From Turnera subulata (Eukaryota > Streptophyta > Magnoliopsida > Malpighiales > Passifloraceae), in the NCBI GenBank assembly GCA_028386065.3, contig JAKUCV010000197.1, forward strand, positions 198,004 through 262,003: DNA of 64,000 nucleotides, read 5' to 3'. The translations under genes were made by a program, and so were the position numbers. Shown here piece after piece: positions 32,290-43,201 of this stretch (positions within the stretch are counted from its first letter, which is position 1; each line of letters starts with the position of its first letter). The notes under the pieces were generated by a model. That model did not search any database. It was given only the letters and a program-made list of their open reading frames with translations, and had not been told where the DNA came from.

Positions 32290-33156
32290 ATGGGGGGCAA
32301 AAATTGGTTTAGATTTGGCAAGAAAAAAACATCGAAACTCAATGTTTTAACCCTGTCCGAAGCATCTTCCCAAACTACATCCTCTCCCGCTCCGTCCGCA
32401 TCATCTACCCATTCGGCCTCCCCTGCCTCCTCTCCGCAACAATGGGCACACCAATGGATGGAGGGATTGTCTCATGGCATGGGAACCATGTCATTGCGTG
32501 AGCTTCCATCATCTCGACCACCACACTACTACTCCTCCCCGCCACCACCATATCCGTCCTGCTACCCCTCCTCCCCGCCGCAGTCGCCTCCACCATCCGC
32601 ATATTATGCCTCCCATGGAATACATGGGCCAAGCTCATCCCATTCCCATATGAATCTGATGTCCCATGGATTCCACGGTCATATCCCTGGATACTCTCAC
32701 ACGCCCCATGCAATCTATGGAGCATCAAGCTCCCAAATGAATCCTTCTAGACTATCCCATGGAATCCATGGCTCACCTATACTATCAAAAAAGAAGAAAC
32801 AGGCTTCACCGAGGAAAAAACGTGAGAGGAGAGGCAACAAAGAAAAGGCCGGAGAGAGGAGGAGAGAGAAATGGATGAGGAAGCACAAAGGGCAATGTGG
32901 CAGAGGTTGCTCGACTATTTTCTATAGCAAGAAAGCAAGGTATGCTCACATTGACTTTGTTCATAACGGCAGAGAGTTGGCAGAAGACGAAAGAATATAC
33001 TGTAGTAATAATTGTGGGGCATATTTTGCTACAAAAGAAGAGCACAATGAACACGTGGAGCATTATGGTGGCCCCCCAATACCACTAGAGGACGAGGAGG
33101 AAAGTGGAGAAAGCGAGGGAGATGACGAGCAAGAAGAAGTGGAAGTGAGTGACTGA
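32290..33156 (+). CDS. Small C2H2-like zinc-finger protein, intact copy
   Basis: Single-exon frame of 288 residues. A short basic start ('NWFRFGKKKTSK') leads into a Ser/Pro/His/Tyr-rich region with repeated 'HGIHG'-type motifs (residues about 25-165). A Lys/Arg-rich segment (about 166-200) could be a nuclear signal. Two finger-like motifs follow: C-X3-C-X12-H-X4-H from residue 203 ('CGRGCSTIFYSKK') and C-X3-C from residue 238 ('CSNNCGAYFATKEE') with three His spaced by two residues. The tail is very acidic. I do not recognise a named family; DNA or RNA binding is an inference from the fingers. The broken paralogue at 10,263 has changes mostly outside the finger region. It may be a young or captured gene; expression is unproven. 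Confidence 0.6.
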   Translation: MGGKNWFRFGKKKTSKLNVLTLSEASSQTTSSPAPSASSTHSASPASSPQQWAHQWMEGLSHGMGTMSLRELPSSRPPHYYSSPPPPYPSCYPSSPPQSPPPSAYYASHGIHGPSSSHSHMNLMSHGFHGHIPGYSHTPHAIYGASSSQMNPSRLSHGIHGSPILSKKKKQASPRKKRERRGNKEKAGERRREKWMRKHKGQCGRGCSTIFYSKKARYAHIDFVHNGRELAEDERIYCSNNCGAYFATKEEHNEHVEHYGGPPIPLEDEEESGESEGDDEQEEVEVSD

Positions 33157-34639
33157 GGAATTAGCTGCTGGGTGGTGGTGGAGTCTTGTTGGCTTCTCAA
33201 GTTAGTGTGTTGTTGTGTGCCTTTAGTGTTAAGATGTTATTTCCAGAGTTTTTTTTTTTTCCTTTTAGTGTGTTGTCGTATGTCTTTAGTGTTGTAGTTT
33301 TGTGTCATTGTTGTTGAGAACAAGAAAGAAAAAAAAAAGGTGGGTGGTTTGGTTTTGTGTGTCTTTTCAAATAAAGGTGAATTTGGAGTCTGTTAAGTCT
33401 TTCAAATTCTACTGGTCCGAGTCTGTGGCGTGTTTATTTTATATAGAGTTGGGAGTCTTATGTTTGGGTAATGATATTTGATGATGTTGAATGAAAAGCT
33501 TTTTGACTCCCAAACAAAAGCCCAAACTTGGTGAATTATTTATTAAATCGGATCGCGCCCCAAACGCATTCCCCTAAATTCACCAACACTGCTCGACATC
33601 TGCCTCCTCCCTTCCTCATTCTTCGTCTGCCCACTCAACCCTGCCTCAGCCGCCGCCCGCTTCAGCAAAGTCCACCATCTCTTCCCCGCTACACTCTCTT
33701 TCTTTCTCTACTCCTCCCCCGCTTTGGTTATTTGACGTGGTCACTGTGCATAGTTCCTCCTTCGCTCCATGCTCTGATTTCCTCTTCTCCTCCAATTGCT
33801 TCCTCCGGTTCCTCTTTTAATTTCTTCAACAAATTGTTTAGGAAGGCATTAGGTTTTTACTGAAACTGTTGGTTGGCGCTTATTCAGTTATTGCCCGATT
33901 AGGCTTTTCCAATGTTTAGTCCTAGAAATCCCTCAACACCATCAAAAGCCTCTTCACCTGATTTTGGGGGTGATGCTGTGCCTGCAGTGTGGAATGTAAT
34001 TCATTTCAATTCCTGTATTCGCTTGTTGCTTGTTAAACACTAATAACATTTATTCGTTAAGCTTTCTAGTTTGCTTGGTTGTGGCTGTATATAACTTTTG
34101 AATCATTTTTGTTATCATTCTTCATTTCCAGTTTTGATTAGATGTTTGTTGGATCCCCTATTCTCCCACCTAGGAGAACCAAAATGATATAGTGCATGTG
34201 TTTTAGTTAGAACTGGATGCACTTCTCCCCCTATTGTTTTGCACTTTTACCCATTACCAAAAGCAGCAGGCGTTGATGAGTGGTTATACAATGGTTGTCC
34301 TGTTGAACCCTATGTTTCCCACTTCTTCCTTGGTGTACTTTTTTCAATGGTTTGGGAGTGGGAAATATGCACACCCCTTATATATTATATATTGAGATTT
34401 TTTATAGAAGGGTGGTGGAGTTGTGTTGCCAACATTGTGTCACTCTATAATGTTAATCATCCCGTTGCTTTGTAAGCTTTTCCTTGTCATGTATGTAGTT
34501 TCATTGTCGGATGTGGTGTAAGGTGCCTCAAATCAGATTTAGTTTTCCAGTTTAAGAAACTCAAACTTCAGCACAAAGCAGTCTTATCTTTTTCCCTCTT
34601 CCCGCGACTCATGAGGTTTCTCTACATTGGTATTGGTTT
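33157..34639. other. 3' flank of the C2H2-like gene
   Basis: Counterpart of 11,171-12,447 with about 205 bp extra at 33,408-33,612. A CT-rich stretch (33,600-33,830) and AT-rich sequence follow. Open stretches are not conserved in frame between copies; no gene is supported. Confidence 0.5.
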
Positions 34640-36013
34640 CAGGGTCATGAGAATTGGGTAAATTCCCTTGAGTTATGTTCTTCGCACAAGAGCTTTTAAC
34701 CACACTGGCAAAAGTTATTCTTCTCCAGAGGAAATGAAGAAGGTGGTTCTTGTCATTTGGCATGAGTCGCTGCATAAGCTCTTTTATTCTGTTCTGCCTA
34801 GCGTTCTCTGCTTGGTGCCGGCCATTTATCAACATGTTAATTGGCTCCATACATGTTGGATCCTAAGTAATTTAGATTATCTTGGGGAACTAATCAGGAA
34901 TGACTGTGTTAATGTGTTCTGAAGCATTCAATGAAAATTATTAGGTTCTTAATGTGATGGTTAAATAGAACCTTAAGGGATTCTGATTTTTTTTGGGATA
35001 AGATTTTGGATTGAACTTTCCCCCTTCGGCTCCTTCTGGAATGCGTTGAGCATCAAAATAAATTTGGAAATAACTTTTTAGTGGTGCCTTGTGTTACCTC
35101 GCACTATAAGCCTGTCATAAATAATTGATGCAGTTATTTGGTATTAGGGACAATATTGTACTTTCTGGGCGATATTACTTTCCTTGGACCCGTGCTTCTT
35201 TTCCATAGCGAGAGACATATTCGATTTGCTTGTGACATGGGCTTTCTTCTGTTGCATCTCTACTGCTGGGTTATTATATGTGCTTCTACAGGTTTTGAAA
35301 AGTTCTTGATAACGTGATGCTTCCTGCTGCTGGACAAAACTACTCTTCTCTTTTCGTCCATCTGGAACTAATACGAGTACAATGTGCTCACACATGCTAC
35401 AAGTTGCCCTGGGAAGACACAATAAAATGAAGGGCAATGCTCCTGAAAGTTTGGTCTCAGGCTCTGATGATTTCACCATGTCTATCTGATGAGCTTCTTG
35501 TGCCACTGGGAGCTTATCTACAGAAGAATAAATGTGAGAGGGAGTGCAGTGATTGGACTTTTTCTGATGTGGTTTTTGTTAAAGTTGGTTGAATTATTGC
35601 TTTTTGGTTTTTTCAGTTTCTGCGGAGAAGGTTCTTTCGATTGTTTATCAACTGTAAGCTATTTTCGGGATTCGTCCAGTGAATCATTCATTGCTCCGCT
35701 ATTGTTGCCGGTATGATGCTGTGCCTGCCTGTGTAGTTTTATTAATTTCAATTTCTATATTCTATTGTTGAATGATAGTGCTGCCTGTTAAACACTAAGA
35801 ACATTTATTAGCTAGCTTTCTAGGTTGATTTTTCTAATTATTAGTGCAGGTTAGTGATTACAGGTGTTGTTTAATTTGTCTTTTGGTGGCCACACTGAAT
35901 CTGTACTTTCGGTTTCCTTCAGCCCGGACGGGCGGCAATTGGCTAGTGGTTCCGAGGATACGGCTGTTTGTATTTGGGATCTTAGAACGCGGACACCATT
36001 GTTTACTTGTACC
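34640..36013 (+). pseudogene. NLE-derived exon fragments, copy 6
   Basis: Same arrangement as copy 3: a middle exon (34,640-34,760, 'FNHTGKSYSSPEEMKKV'), then a C-terminal-type piece with 'KMKGNAPESLVSGSDDF' (35,400-35,470), joined without an intron to 'SDELLVPL' and 'LQKNK' (about 35,480-35,530). Then the next exon (about 35,616-35,708) and the first WD-repeat exon (35,888-36,013, 'SVSFSPDGRQLASGSEDTAV'). The WD exon is the best preserved of the three. The remainder of NLE is absent. Confidence 0.8.
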
Positions 36014-36392
36014 GGTTTACATGCTTTGCTGCTTCATCTCTCCATTGAACATTTCCAATTACTGTTGCATCCATAATTGATGCATATAGAGCGGTTTTGG
36101 TGTACTCTAAGAATTTGGAGTATTTGTTTGGTTATATCAGAACTTTTATTGTAGTTGGAGATTTTTTATTTCTGTATTTCTTCCTTTTCGGTTTTGTTTA
36201 GATGTTTGTTTGATCCCTGATCCTTTTCGGTGGGTGTTTGTTTGCTTCTTCCTCTGACCACCTCGGACGGAGGGTGAAGGGAAGGGAGAGAGTAATAATA
36301 AGAAGTATCAAAAAAATGTTACGGTTTTGGGGGGTTGGGGATTGAACAAATAGAAATTTGGGTTTATGAGGATGGGGACTGGTTTGTATATC

Positions 36393-36757
36393 CAAGTTAA
36401 GAAAGGGAAGGAGGAGGAGGAAAGGGGGTTTGCTTCTTCGGGATTGCGTTGTGTCCCTTGATTATTTGTTGGGTTTCCTACCGGATCATTTAACCTTTAG
36501 CTAACTTTTTGTCTGTCTGCCTCAAGATGTTGCTTGAAATGTTGCGAAGTCTCATCTTTGTTTCTCGCCTGTGGTTTCACATTGTGATGGATAAAAAAAG
36601 TAGGCTGCTTTAAGTAGATCTGCCACCCCTGATTTTACTTTTTATGTAATGGGAAGCTAGCTTCCCATTACAAGTTAAGAAAGGGAAGGAGGAGGAGGAA
36701 AGGGGGGTTGCTTCTTCGGGATTGCGTTGTGTCCCTTGATTATTTATTGGGTTTCCT
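36393..36757. repeat. 255-bp tandem repeat, one full and one partial unit
   Basis: One complete unit (36,393-36,647) and the first third of another (36,671-36,757), separated by a perfect palindrome. The second unit breaks off where copy A2 continues, marking the edge of the segment missing from block B. Confidence 0.85.
36647..36670. repeat. Perfect 24-bp palindrome
   Basis: Half-site 'taatgggaagct' is followed directly by its exact reverse complement, with no spacer. It sits at the junction of two 255-bp units. The half-site is normal unit sequence; only its inverted copy is new. Confidence 0.95.
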
Positions 36758-37794
36758 TATCTAAATCCTGCAGCTCCCAGGATTGTGTCATCAAAATGCG
36801 AGAAACTTCGTAGGGGAAGCTAATCCCTGAGTTGAAGGTAATGTTTGGGTTTCCTATCGGATGCATTTAACATTTTGCTAACCATTTTGGCTGTCTGGAT
36901 CAAGATGTTGCTTGAAATGCTATCTTGGTTTCTCGCCTTTGGCTTCATAACGTGTTGGATCAAAAATCTAAGTTGCTTTCAGTGGGTCTGCCACCTCTGA
37001 TGTTTCTTTTTATGTAATGGCAAGCTATCTTTGTTTCTCGCCTTTGGCTTCAAAATGTGTTGGATCAAAAATCTAAGCTGCTTTCAGTGGTTCTACCACC
37101 TCTGATGTTTCTTTTTATGTAATAGGAAGCAAACTTTTCTTCTCATAGAATAGGGATCATTTCTATGACTAGATAGTTACCTTTTCTTGGTCTGTCCGTT
37201 GATGTTTGTTTTCTTTTTCCTACAAACTATTGTATTTATTATTGCTTTCATTGCTGCCGCTCCGTTAGCCATTGGACTGAACCCAGTTTCGGATTTTTAT
37301 TTTATGCAAACTAGTGCCACTATTACTACTTCTCCTGCTATCATTTTGCACTTTTACCCAATACCAAAAGCAGCACCACTTTCTTTTGATGTATATGGCA
37401 ACACCCCTTTCCTGTAACCATTTACTTGAAAACGTCTGTATTAATGCATTGCAATACCCTTTTCTTGTACCCATTCAGTTGAGGATGTTGATGTTAATGC
37501 TTTGCAATACCATTTACTTGCAGTTTTTCATTATGTGCATACTATGCATTTTCAACGAGATCCCTGGCCTGATGAATTTTTCTGAAAAATACAAGCATGC
37601 CTTGAATTTTTGGAAGAGCTTGACAATCCATATTCTGATGTTTGGGGATGGTTAGAGTATAGTTTCTTGCTGATTGAATGCTTGCAAAGTTGATTTATTA
37701 TTATGTCTAATAATGTTCTAAAGACTATTAATCTTGGTCTGAATTTGAGTTGGCTGTGTGTGCGGTGTGCTACTTGTTTGAGATCTTTTTAGGA
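36758..37794. other. Unidentified block module
   Basis: Repeats 16,905-17,939, including the hydrophobic open stretch (from about 37,203) and the 'HALNFWKSL'-type remnant near 37,600. No recognised gene. Confidence 0.45.
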
Positions 37795-38030
37795 ACAAGT
37801 CGAAGCAGTGGCCCAGCTTGGTGTGATTTTTCTTTTATTTGCATTGGGCTCGGAGCAAAGGTTTGCTTATATTCTCCCTTTCGTTTGAAGTGCCCAAATT
37901 AAGAATTTAGCTGACTTAGTTTTGCATGAATCAGTCTTCGTCTAGTTTTATGAGTTGCTTTTCCTGGTGGTCTTCTCCAGATTTTCCAGTTCATTTGCTT
38001 GTCTGGAGTAACATCCTTGGTATGTTGGCA
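37795..38030 (+). pseudogene. KEA-type exon pair
   Basis: First exon 'EAVAQLGVIFLLFALGSE' (about 37,800-37,856), shortened at its end relative to other copies ('cggagcaaagg'). Second exon (about 37,930-38,030) includes 'GGLLQIFQFIC'. Isolated and non-functional. Confidence 0.6.
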
Positions 38031-38482
38031 GGATACCTAGTTTCTTTTGACATATATGGCAGCAGCCCTTTCCTGGAAGACGTTTGTATTAATGCATTGC
38101 AATACCCTTTTCTGGTACCCATTCACTTGAAGATGTTTGTGTTATTGCTTTGCAATACCTTTTTGTTGTACCCATTCACTTGCAGTTTTGCATTAATGTT
38201 TTTGTGTGTACTATGCATCTTGACCTAGATCCCTTAAATGGGATCTCTGCCCTGATGATTTTTTCTGAAAAAATACAAGGATGCCTTGAATTTCTGGAAG
38301 AGCTTGCATTTGACAAACTATATTCTGATGTTTGGGGATGGTTAGAGTATAGTTTCTTGTTGATTGAATGTTTGCAAAGTTGATTTATTATTATGTTTAA
38401 CAATGTTCTGAAGACTACTAATCCTGGTCTGAATTTGGGTTGGCTGTGTGTGCAGTGTGCTACTTGCTTGAGATCTTTTTAG
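38031..38482. other. Unidentified repeated module
   Basis: Copy of the module at 16,191-16,630 and 18,190-18,640, with 'GCLEFLEELAFDKLYSD' readable at about 38,280-38,335. Family unknown. Confidence 0.45.
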
Positions 38483-38735
38483 GAACAAGTTGATGCAATG
38501 TCCCAGCTTGGTGTGGTTTTTCTTTTATTTGCATTGGGCTCGGAGTTCTCTGCAACAAAGGTTTGCTTATATTCTCCCTTTTGTTTGAAGTGCCCAAATT
38601 AAGAATTTAGTTGACTTAGATTTGCATGAATCAAGCTTGGTCTAGTTCCAGGAGTTGCTTTTCCTGGTGGTCTTCTCCAGATTTTCCAGTTCATGTGCTT
38701 GTTTGGAGTAAAATTCTCGGTTTGTTGGACCAGGT
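38483..38735 (+). pseudogene. KEA-type exon pair
   Basis: 'VDAMSQLGVVFLLFALGSE' at about 38,488-38,546, then the next exon (38,630-38,735) with 'GGLLQIFQFMCL'. As in block A2 it runs into the F-box-like fragment. Confidence 0.65.
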
Positions 38736-38849
38736 GTACTTGCTGCCCTTGTAATCCAATTCCATCGTACCATTTTCTAACATAATTTCAGCAAAAATCT
38801 CTTGCCTGCGATAGGCTAACTCCCACTCCACCCTCTTTTGTCATCAGTA

Positions 38850-39700
38850 TCCAAAGCAGCATTGAGCGAAATCACCAATCAGTAGCCAGCCCACCTCCAG
38901 CGGTGGTCCAATCTCCCCTCCTCCTCCTCCTTCCCTCCACGTCTACGACCCCGACCACCACCAATGGCTCAGATTCCGCCTCACCTTCTTGCCCTTCCGC
39001 TCCCTGCACCCTGTCGCCTCCGCCGGCGGCCTCCTGAGCCGAGTCCCTTGACTCTCCTGATTCTGTTCACAATTCTGGCAGTAGCAGCAGCAATTACAAC
39101 AATAAGTCGCGGGTGGTCTGCAACCCTTTGACTCGGCAGAAAAAGCTATTGCTCCAGCTGGGGTCCGCCTGGTCTCGTCACGAGGCGGTCCTGGTTAACT
39201 CGGTCAACCGAGTGATGGTGCTCACCGAACTCGCTGCCCTCTACTTATCCAACGGAGCCACCACCAAGAACGCGTGGCACACCTTCTCCACCAACCTCCC
39301 CTCTAAACCCCGGAGCCCTGTCATGGTTAGGGCTCTGTCTTCGCTCTCTGCGACTTCGGCTCCCCGTGGCGGCCGCAGTGGAAGCTCTTCACCAGCATAA
39401 CCGATCCCTACTGCCTCAATAACCAGAACAACTGGCTCTACCTGGAGCAGCAGGAGTGGAGCCACATATTCGACATCATAAAACGGCAACGCTTGGTGCG
39501 CGGAAATGGAGGAACCAGGGGACTCAAATGCACGTATTCCTTGGACCCTTCGTGTTCCGCCATCCTGATACTGAGGCTGGACTTGGAGAGGACGGAGTGG
39601 GAGGTGGCCCGACGGATGTACAGGTGCTTTCAGGAGTCGAGCAAGCTCAAGGTGTTTGTGCTGTTTTCCGTACTGGGTTTGCTTAGTCGCTTGTGATTGT
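38850..39700 (+). pseudogene. F-box/kelch-like protein fragment, block B copy
   Basis: Counterpart of 18,990-19,850. Readable pieces include 'VCNPLTRQKKLLLQLGSAWS', 'VMVLTELAALYLSNGA', 'NLPSKPRSPVMV', 'RLVRGNGGTRGLK' and 'LILRLDLERTEWEVARRMYR' in shifting frames. The frame after 'SPVMV' is broken by a lost base compared with the A2 copy. No F-box is present. Not functional. Confidence 0.65.
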
Positions 39701-39716
39701 GCATTTTTCAAGAAGA

Positions 39717-40145
39717 GAATATATCCAACCAGGAGCTTCTTGTGCCACTTGAAACTTATTTAAAGAAGAATAATAAGGTGAGTGAAAGTACGGGGATTAA
39801 ACTTTTTCTAATTGGGGTTTTTTTTGTTACGGTTGTCCCATTTGTTGCTATTGTGTTTTCCAGTTTCTGTGATGGAGTTCCTTTCAATTGTTTATCAACT
39901 ACAAGCTATTGTCAGGATTCGTCCCGTGAACAGCCGGTATGATGCTGTGCCTGCAGTATGGAATGTAATTGATTTCCATTTCTGTATTAGGTTGTTGAAT
40001 GGTAGTGCTCCTTGTTAAACACTAAGAACATTTATTAGTTAGCTTTCTAGGTTGATTTGTCTAATTATTAGTGTAGGTTATTGATTACAAAGTGTTGTTT
40101 AATTTGTCTTTTGTACGTCACACTGAATCTGTACTTTCGGTTTCC
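39717..40145 (+). pseudogene. NLE-derived 5' exons, copy 7
   Basis: 'NQELLVPLETYLKKNNK' at about 39,725-39,777 with a donor 'gtgagt', a second exon (39,863-39,938) with 'SIVYQLQAIVRIRPVN', and a truncated WD exon ('HTESVLSVS', about 40,120-40,145). Same structure and break point as copy 5. Confidence 0.75.
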
Positions 40146-40301
40146 ATATTTGTGACAGTCCTGGGCTCACAAACTCATTGCCTTGGTTGGGTTTCGAAAT
40201 TCCGTCTGTTGCATTTTCTCTTCTCCTCTTGTTCGTCTCTCTGGAAACTTATTGCTTATATCATTATATGACTAAAAAGAATATGTTGTGATTTTACCAG
40301 G

Positions 40302-41740
40302 CAGGTCTGGAAACTGTTGTTGGAGTAAGGTCGAAGAAAAATTTCGCGAAAAAAGGAGGAGAAGTATGCTCTCTATCTTTAATAAAAGCTTAAATTTTCT
40401 CGTACTAGGAAGACTTTAAAATTTTTATTTTCCCATTACGTTAGGATGAAGTGGTTATGGTTCACCTTCTCAATTCTGAGAGTAACAATTGCATTGAACA
40501 ATCTCTCAGGTCTTTTTTCAACTTGGACAGCGAGAACAGTGCAGAAGATATACCAACGTTGATTGATTGAAAGGTAGTGCTTAATGGAAACTCTCATTCC
40601 TCCTATCTTTTGGTTGATCAGTTAACACTGGATTAGGATACCCTCGTGAGTGGTTGTGAGATAGATTAGTAGTCAATTATGTTGATCACAATTTTAATGG
40701 GAAATTTTAACCTCAGCACAGCGACTTTATAATATCGACTCCAAAGTCTAAGTATCCTGTTCTACAGTTAGACTTGAGGTTGGCTTTGTTATCTCTACAT
40801 CCCTCTCTGCTCTCTCTTTCTCCTACATTTGAACACAACATGGAACTAATAGCTCTAACTCTACCTCTTCAAATTACAGATTGATATCAGATTCGTTTAT
40901 TGCTATTGTATCAGCAGCTTGTGGCAACATTGTGTTTGCCTGCTATGGACAACCTGTTAGATCATGCTATTGTTGTATATGCGCTGCACACTGTTTCTTG
41001 TTCGAATTTGGTTACGACTTCCGTCAGATGTCTACTTTTGTAACAGGTTATTACTGGATATCTGCTGGCAGGGCCTGTTAGTGGGCCAGAGGGCCTGAGT
41101 TTTGTCAGTGAAATGGTTCAAGTATGCTGATTTTACATCCGCACTAGACCAACACTTCTTGCATATTCCATTCATGAACAAATGTTTCTGAAATTGAGAA
41201 GTTAGTTGGGTTTAATGTTCCATGCATTTAATATCATCTAGGCTTTCAAAGGTTTAGTACTTAGTCTAGAATTTGGATTCTGTAGCTTACCTGCTGCTTG
41301 AGTTTCTGAACAGAACATGGATCAGGCTTTCATGCGCAAGATGGACTTGTTTTGAACACTGTGTAACGTTTTCTTTGTCCTCCATTTTAGTCTACTTTTT
41401 TTCTTTTTTTTTTCCTCTATTTCCTCCACGACTTACAACTTTCACTATATGTATTCAATATTCTGAGGGTGGACGCATATCCAGGTTGAACCAGTGGCCC
41501 AGTTTGGTGTAATTTTTCTTTTATTTTCATTGGGCTCGGAGTTCTCTGCAACAAAGGTTTGCTTATATTTTCCCTTTTGTTTGAAGTGTCCAAATTAAGA
41601 ATTTAGCTGACTTAGTTTTGCATGAATCAGGCTTGGTCTAGTTCCAGGAGTTGCATTTCCTGGTGGTCTTCTCCAGATTTTCCAGTTCATGTGCTTGACT
41701 GGAGTAACATCCTCGATATGTTGGCAGAATACCGAGTTTC
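40302..41740 (+). pseudogene. KEA4/5/6-type antiporter, N-terminal exons, copy B
   Basis: Same exons as copy A but without the SINE-derived insert: 'LETVVGVRSKKN' (about 40,305), 'NLDSEN' running directly into 'SAEDIPTLID' plus a stop (40,520-40,570), 'PVLQLDLRL' (about 40,770), 'AIVSAACGN' and 'GQPV' (40,900-40,955), 'GPEGLSFVSEMVQ' (about 41,080-41,117), 'VAQFGVIFLLF' (41,488-41,530), 'GGLLQIFQFMCL' (about 41,660). The stop after 'TLID' is shared with copy A and so predates the duplication. Confidence 0.75.
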
Positions 41741-41841
41741 TTTTGACGTATATGGCAGCACCCCTTTCCTGGAAGACGTCTGTATTAAACCATTGCAATA
41801 CCCTTTTCTTCTTGTACCCATTCACTTGAAGATGTTTGTGT

Positions 41842-42261
41842 CATAGTTATCAGACCCGGCCCGGATACAGACCCAGAAAAGGCCGTGGGTCATGGTTCAG
41901 CGGTCGAACCGGGTTCGAACCGGAGGTTCAATGCAATTGACCCGGAATAATAATTATTAATAATTAATTATTTAAACCTAAATATATTAATATTACCTAT
42001 ATTTTAATAATAAAAATAAAAAAAAAATCTATTAAATAATACAACTTTTTATACAAAAAATAAATTTATATGTTTTGTGATTTTGAACCGACCCGACCCG
42101 AGTAAATGGTTCGATCGGGTCGCTACAAAACCGGTCGGGTCAACGGGTTTTTCACTATTCACTTGCAGACCCGGGTCAACACCTCTAAAAACCCAGAATA
42201 GGCTGTGGGTCACGGTTCAACCGGTCGAACCGGCCGGTCCGGGCCGGGTTTGATAACTATG
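41842..42261. mobile_element. hAT-like MITE, 420 bp
   Basis: Terminal inverted repeats 'catagttatca' with G/C-rich inner arms ('ggcccgg'). The flanking 8-bp duplication is 'gtttgtgt' (41,834-41,841 and 42,262-42,269), the size typical of hAT elements. The other block has the unoccupied site (about 24,537-24,545). AT-rich centre, no coding capacity. Confidence 0.8.
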
Positions 42262-42269
42262 GTTTGTGT

Positions 42270-43201
42270 TAATGCTTTGCAATACCTTTTTCTTGTACCC
42301 AGTCACTTGCAGTTTTGCATTTCATTGAAGGGGTACGTGGTATTTTAGATTGATGAATGTTTGTAGCACGTGCCTATTCCGGGTGGTGCGATGCCCAGAG
42401 TTGTGGGAAAGATCGACGCTCTTACGCCACCATAAACGAGCAATATAAGTTCAATTTTTTCATTGTCTTCTTAAAACTGTTCCCTTAAAGATTTAGTTAT
42501 TACAATGGGACCTGACAAGGAAGCACTGGCTCAATCCTCAATTCTTCCAATGTGATTCCTGTTGCAAGCAGTTTACGTTTCAAGGGTGCAATTTGACATG
42601 ATCACTACATCAAATCTGAAACATTTGTTCTCCCTCTGCCAGGAACAGCCACTAACCACTCTCAATGTTTTTTTTTTTAAAAAAAGGGACAAAAACAGTT
42701 TGCGTCATGGATGGTTATCTTGAGACCTCAGCAATTTTTGGTAGGCTGTTGATAGTGACAAAAATTAATGCCGCCAACGAGCCAAAAGTTAATGCTGCCA
42801 ACATCATTCTTTTGGTCTTGTTATAATGTTTATTTCAGCGTCATAATGTTTATTTCAGCGTCAAGATTGATGACTGTATGCCTTGTGTTCACTCTTGATT
42901 TTGATTCAATAATACTACACTGATTGTTTTTAAAAATTTAATAAAATCTTAGTTTTTATTATCTATTGTGTCATTTGTTCAATTATAATTCTAATTGTAA
43001 CTATGTCAAAGATAATAAAAATTGTCACCTTATGTATGTTCATGATATACATAAACAAGTCCATATATGTATATGGTAAGACAAATTTTGTCCCTTATAT
43101 CTTGGGGAACAAATCCATTCCCATTCTTCCAACTAATTATACGCCATTTCTAACTAAACTAGTAGGATAAGAACTTCCATTTTCTCTGTAACATTCATCA
43201 G
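42270..43201. other. Block tail module and MATE2 remnant intron
   Basis: Tail module to 43,024 (as at 24,560-25,296), then about 180 bp of sequence ending in the MATE intron 2 acceptor region ('aacattcatcag'). MATE exons 1 and 2 are missing here. Confidence 0.6.

Larger units (their letters stand above)
32050..43024. repeat. Chimeric duplicated block, copy B (~11 kb)
   Basis: Second large copy of the block at 10,022-25,296, in the same orientation. It keeps the intact C2H2-like gene and the uninterrupted KEA site, lacks the 14,760-16,900 segment, and carries a private MITE (41,842-42,261). Its right end runs straight into the stump of MATE2. Confidence 0.85.
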
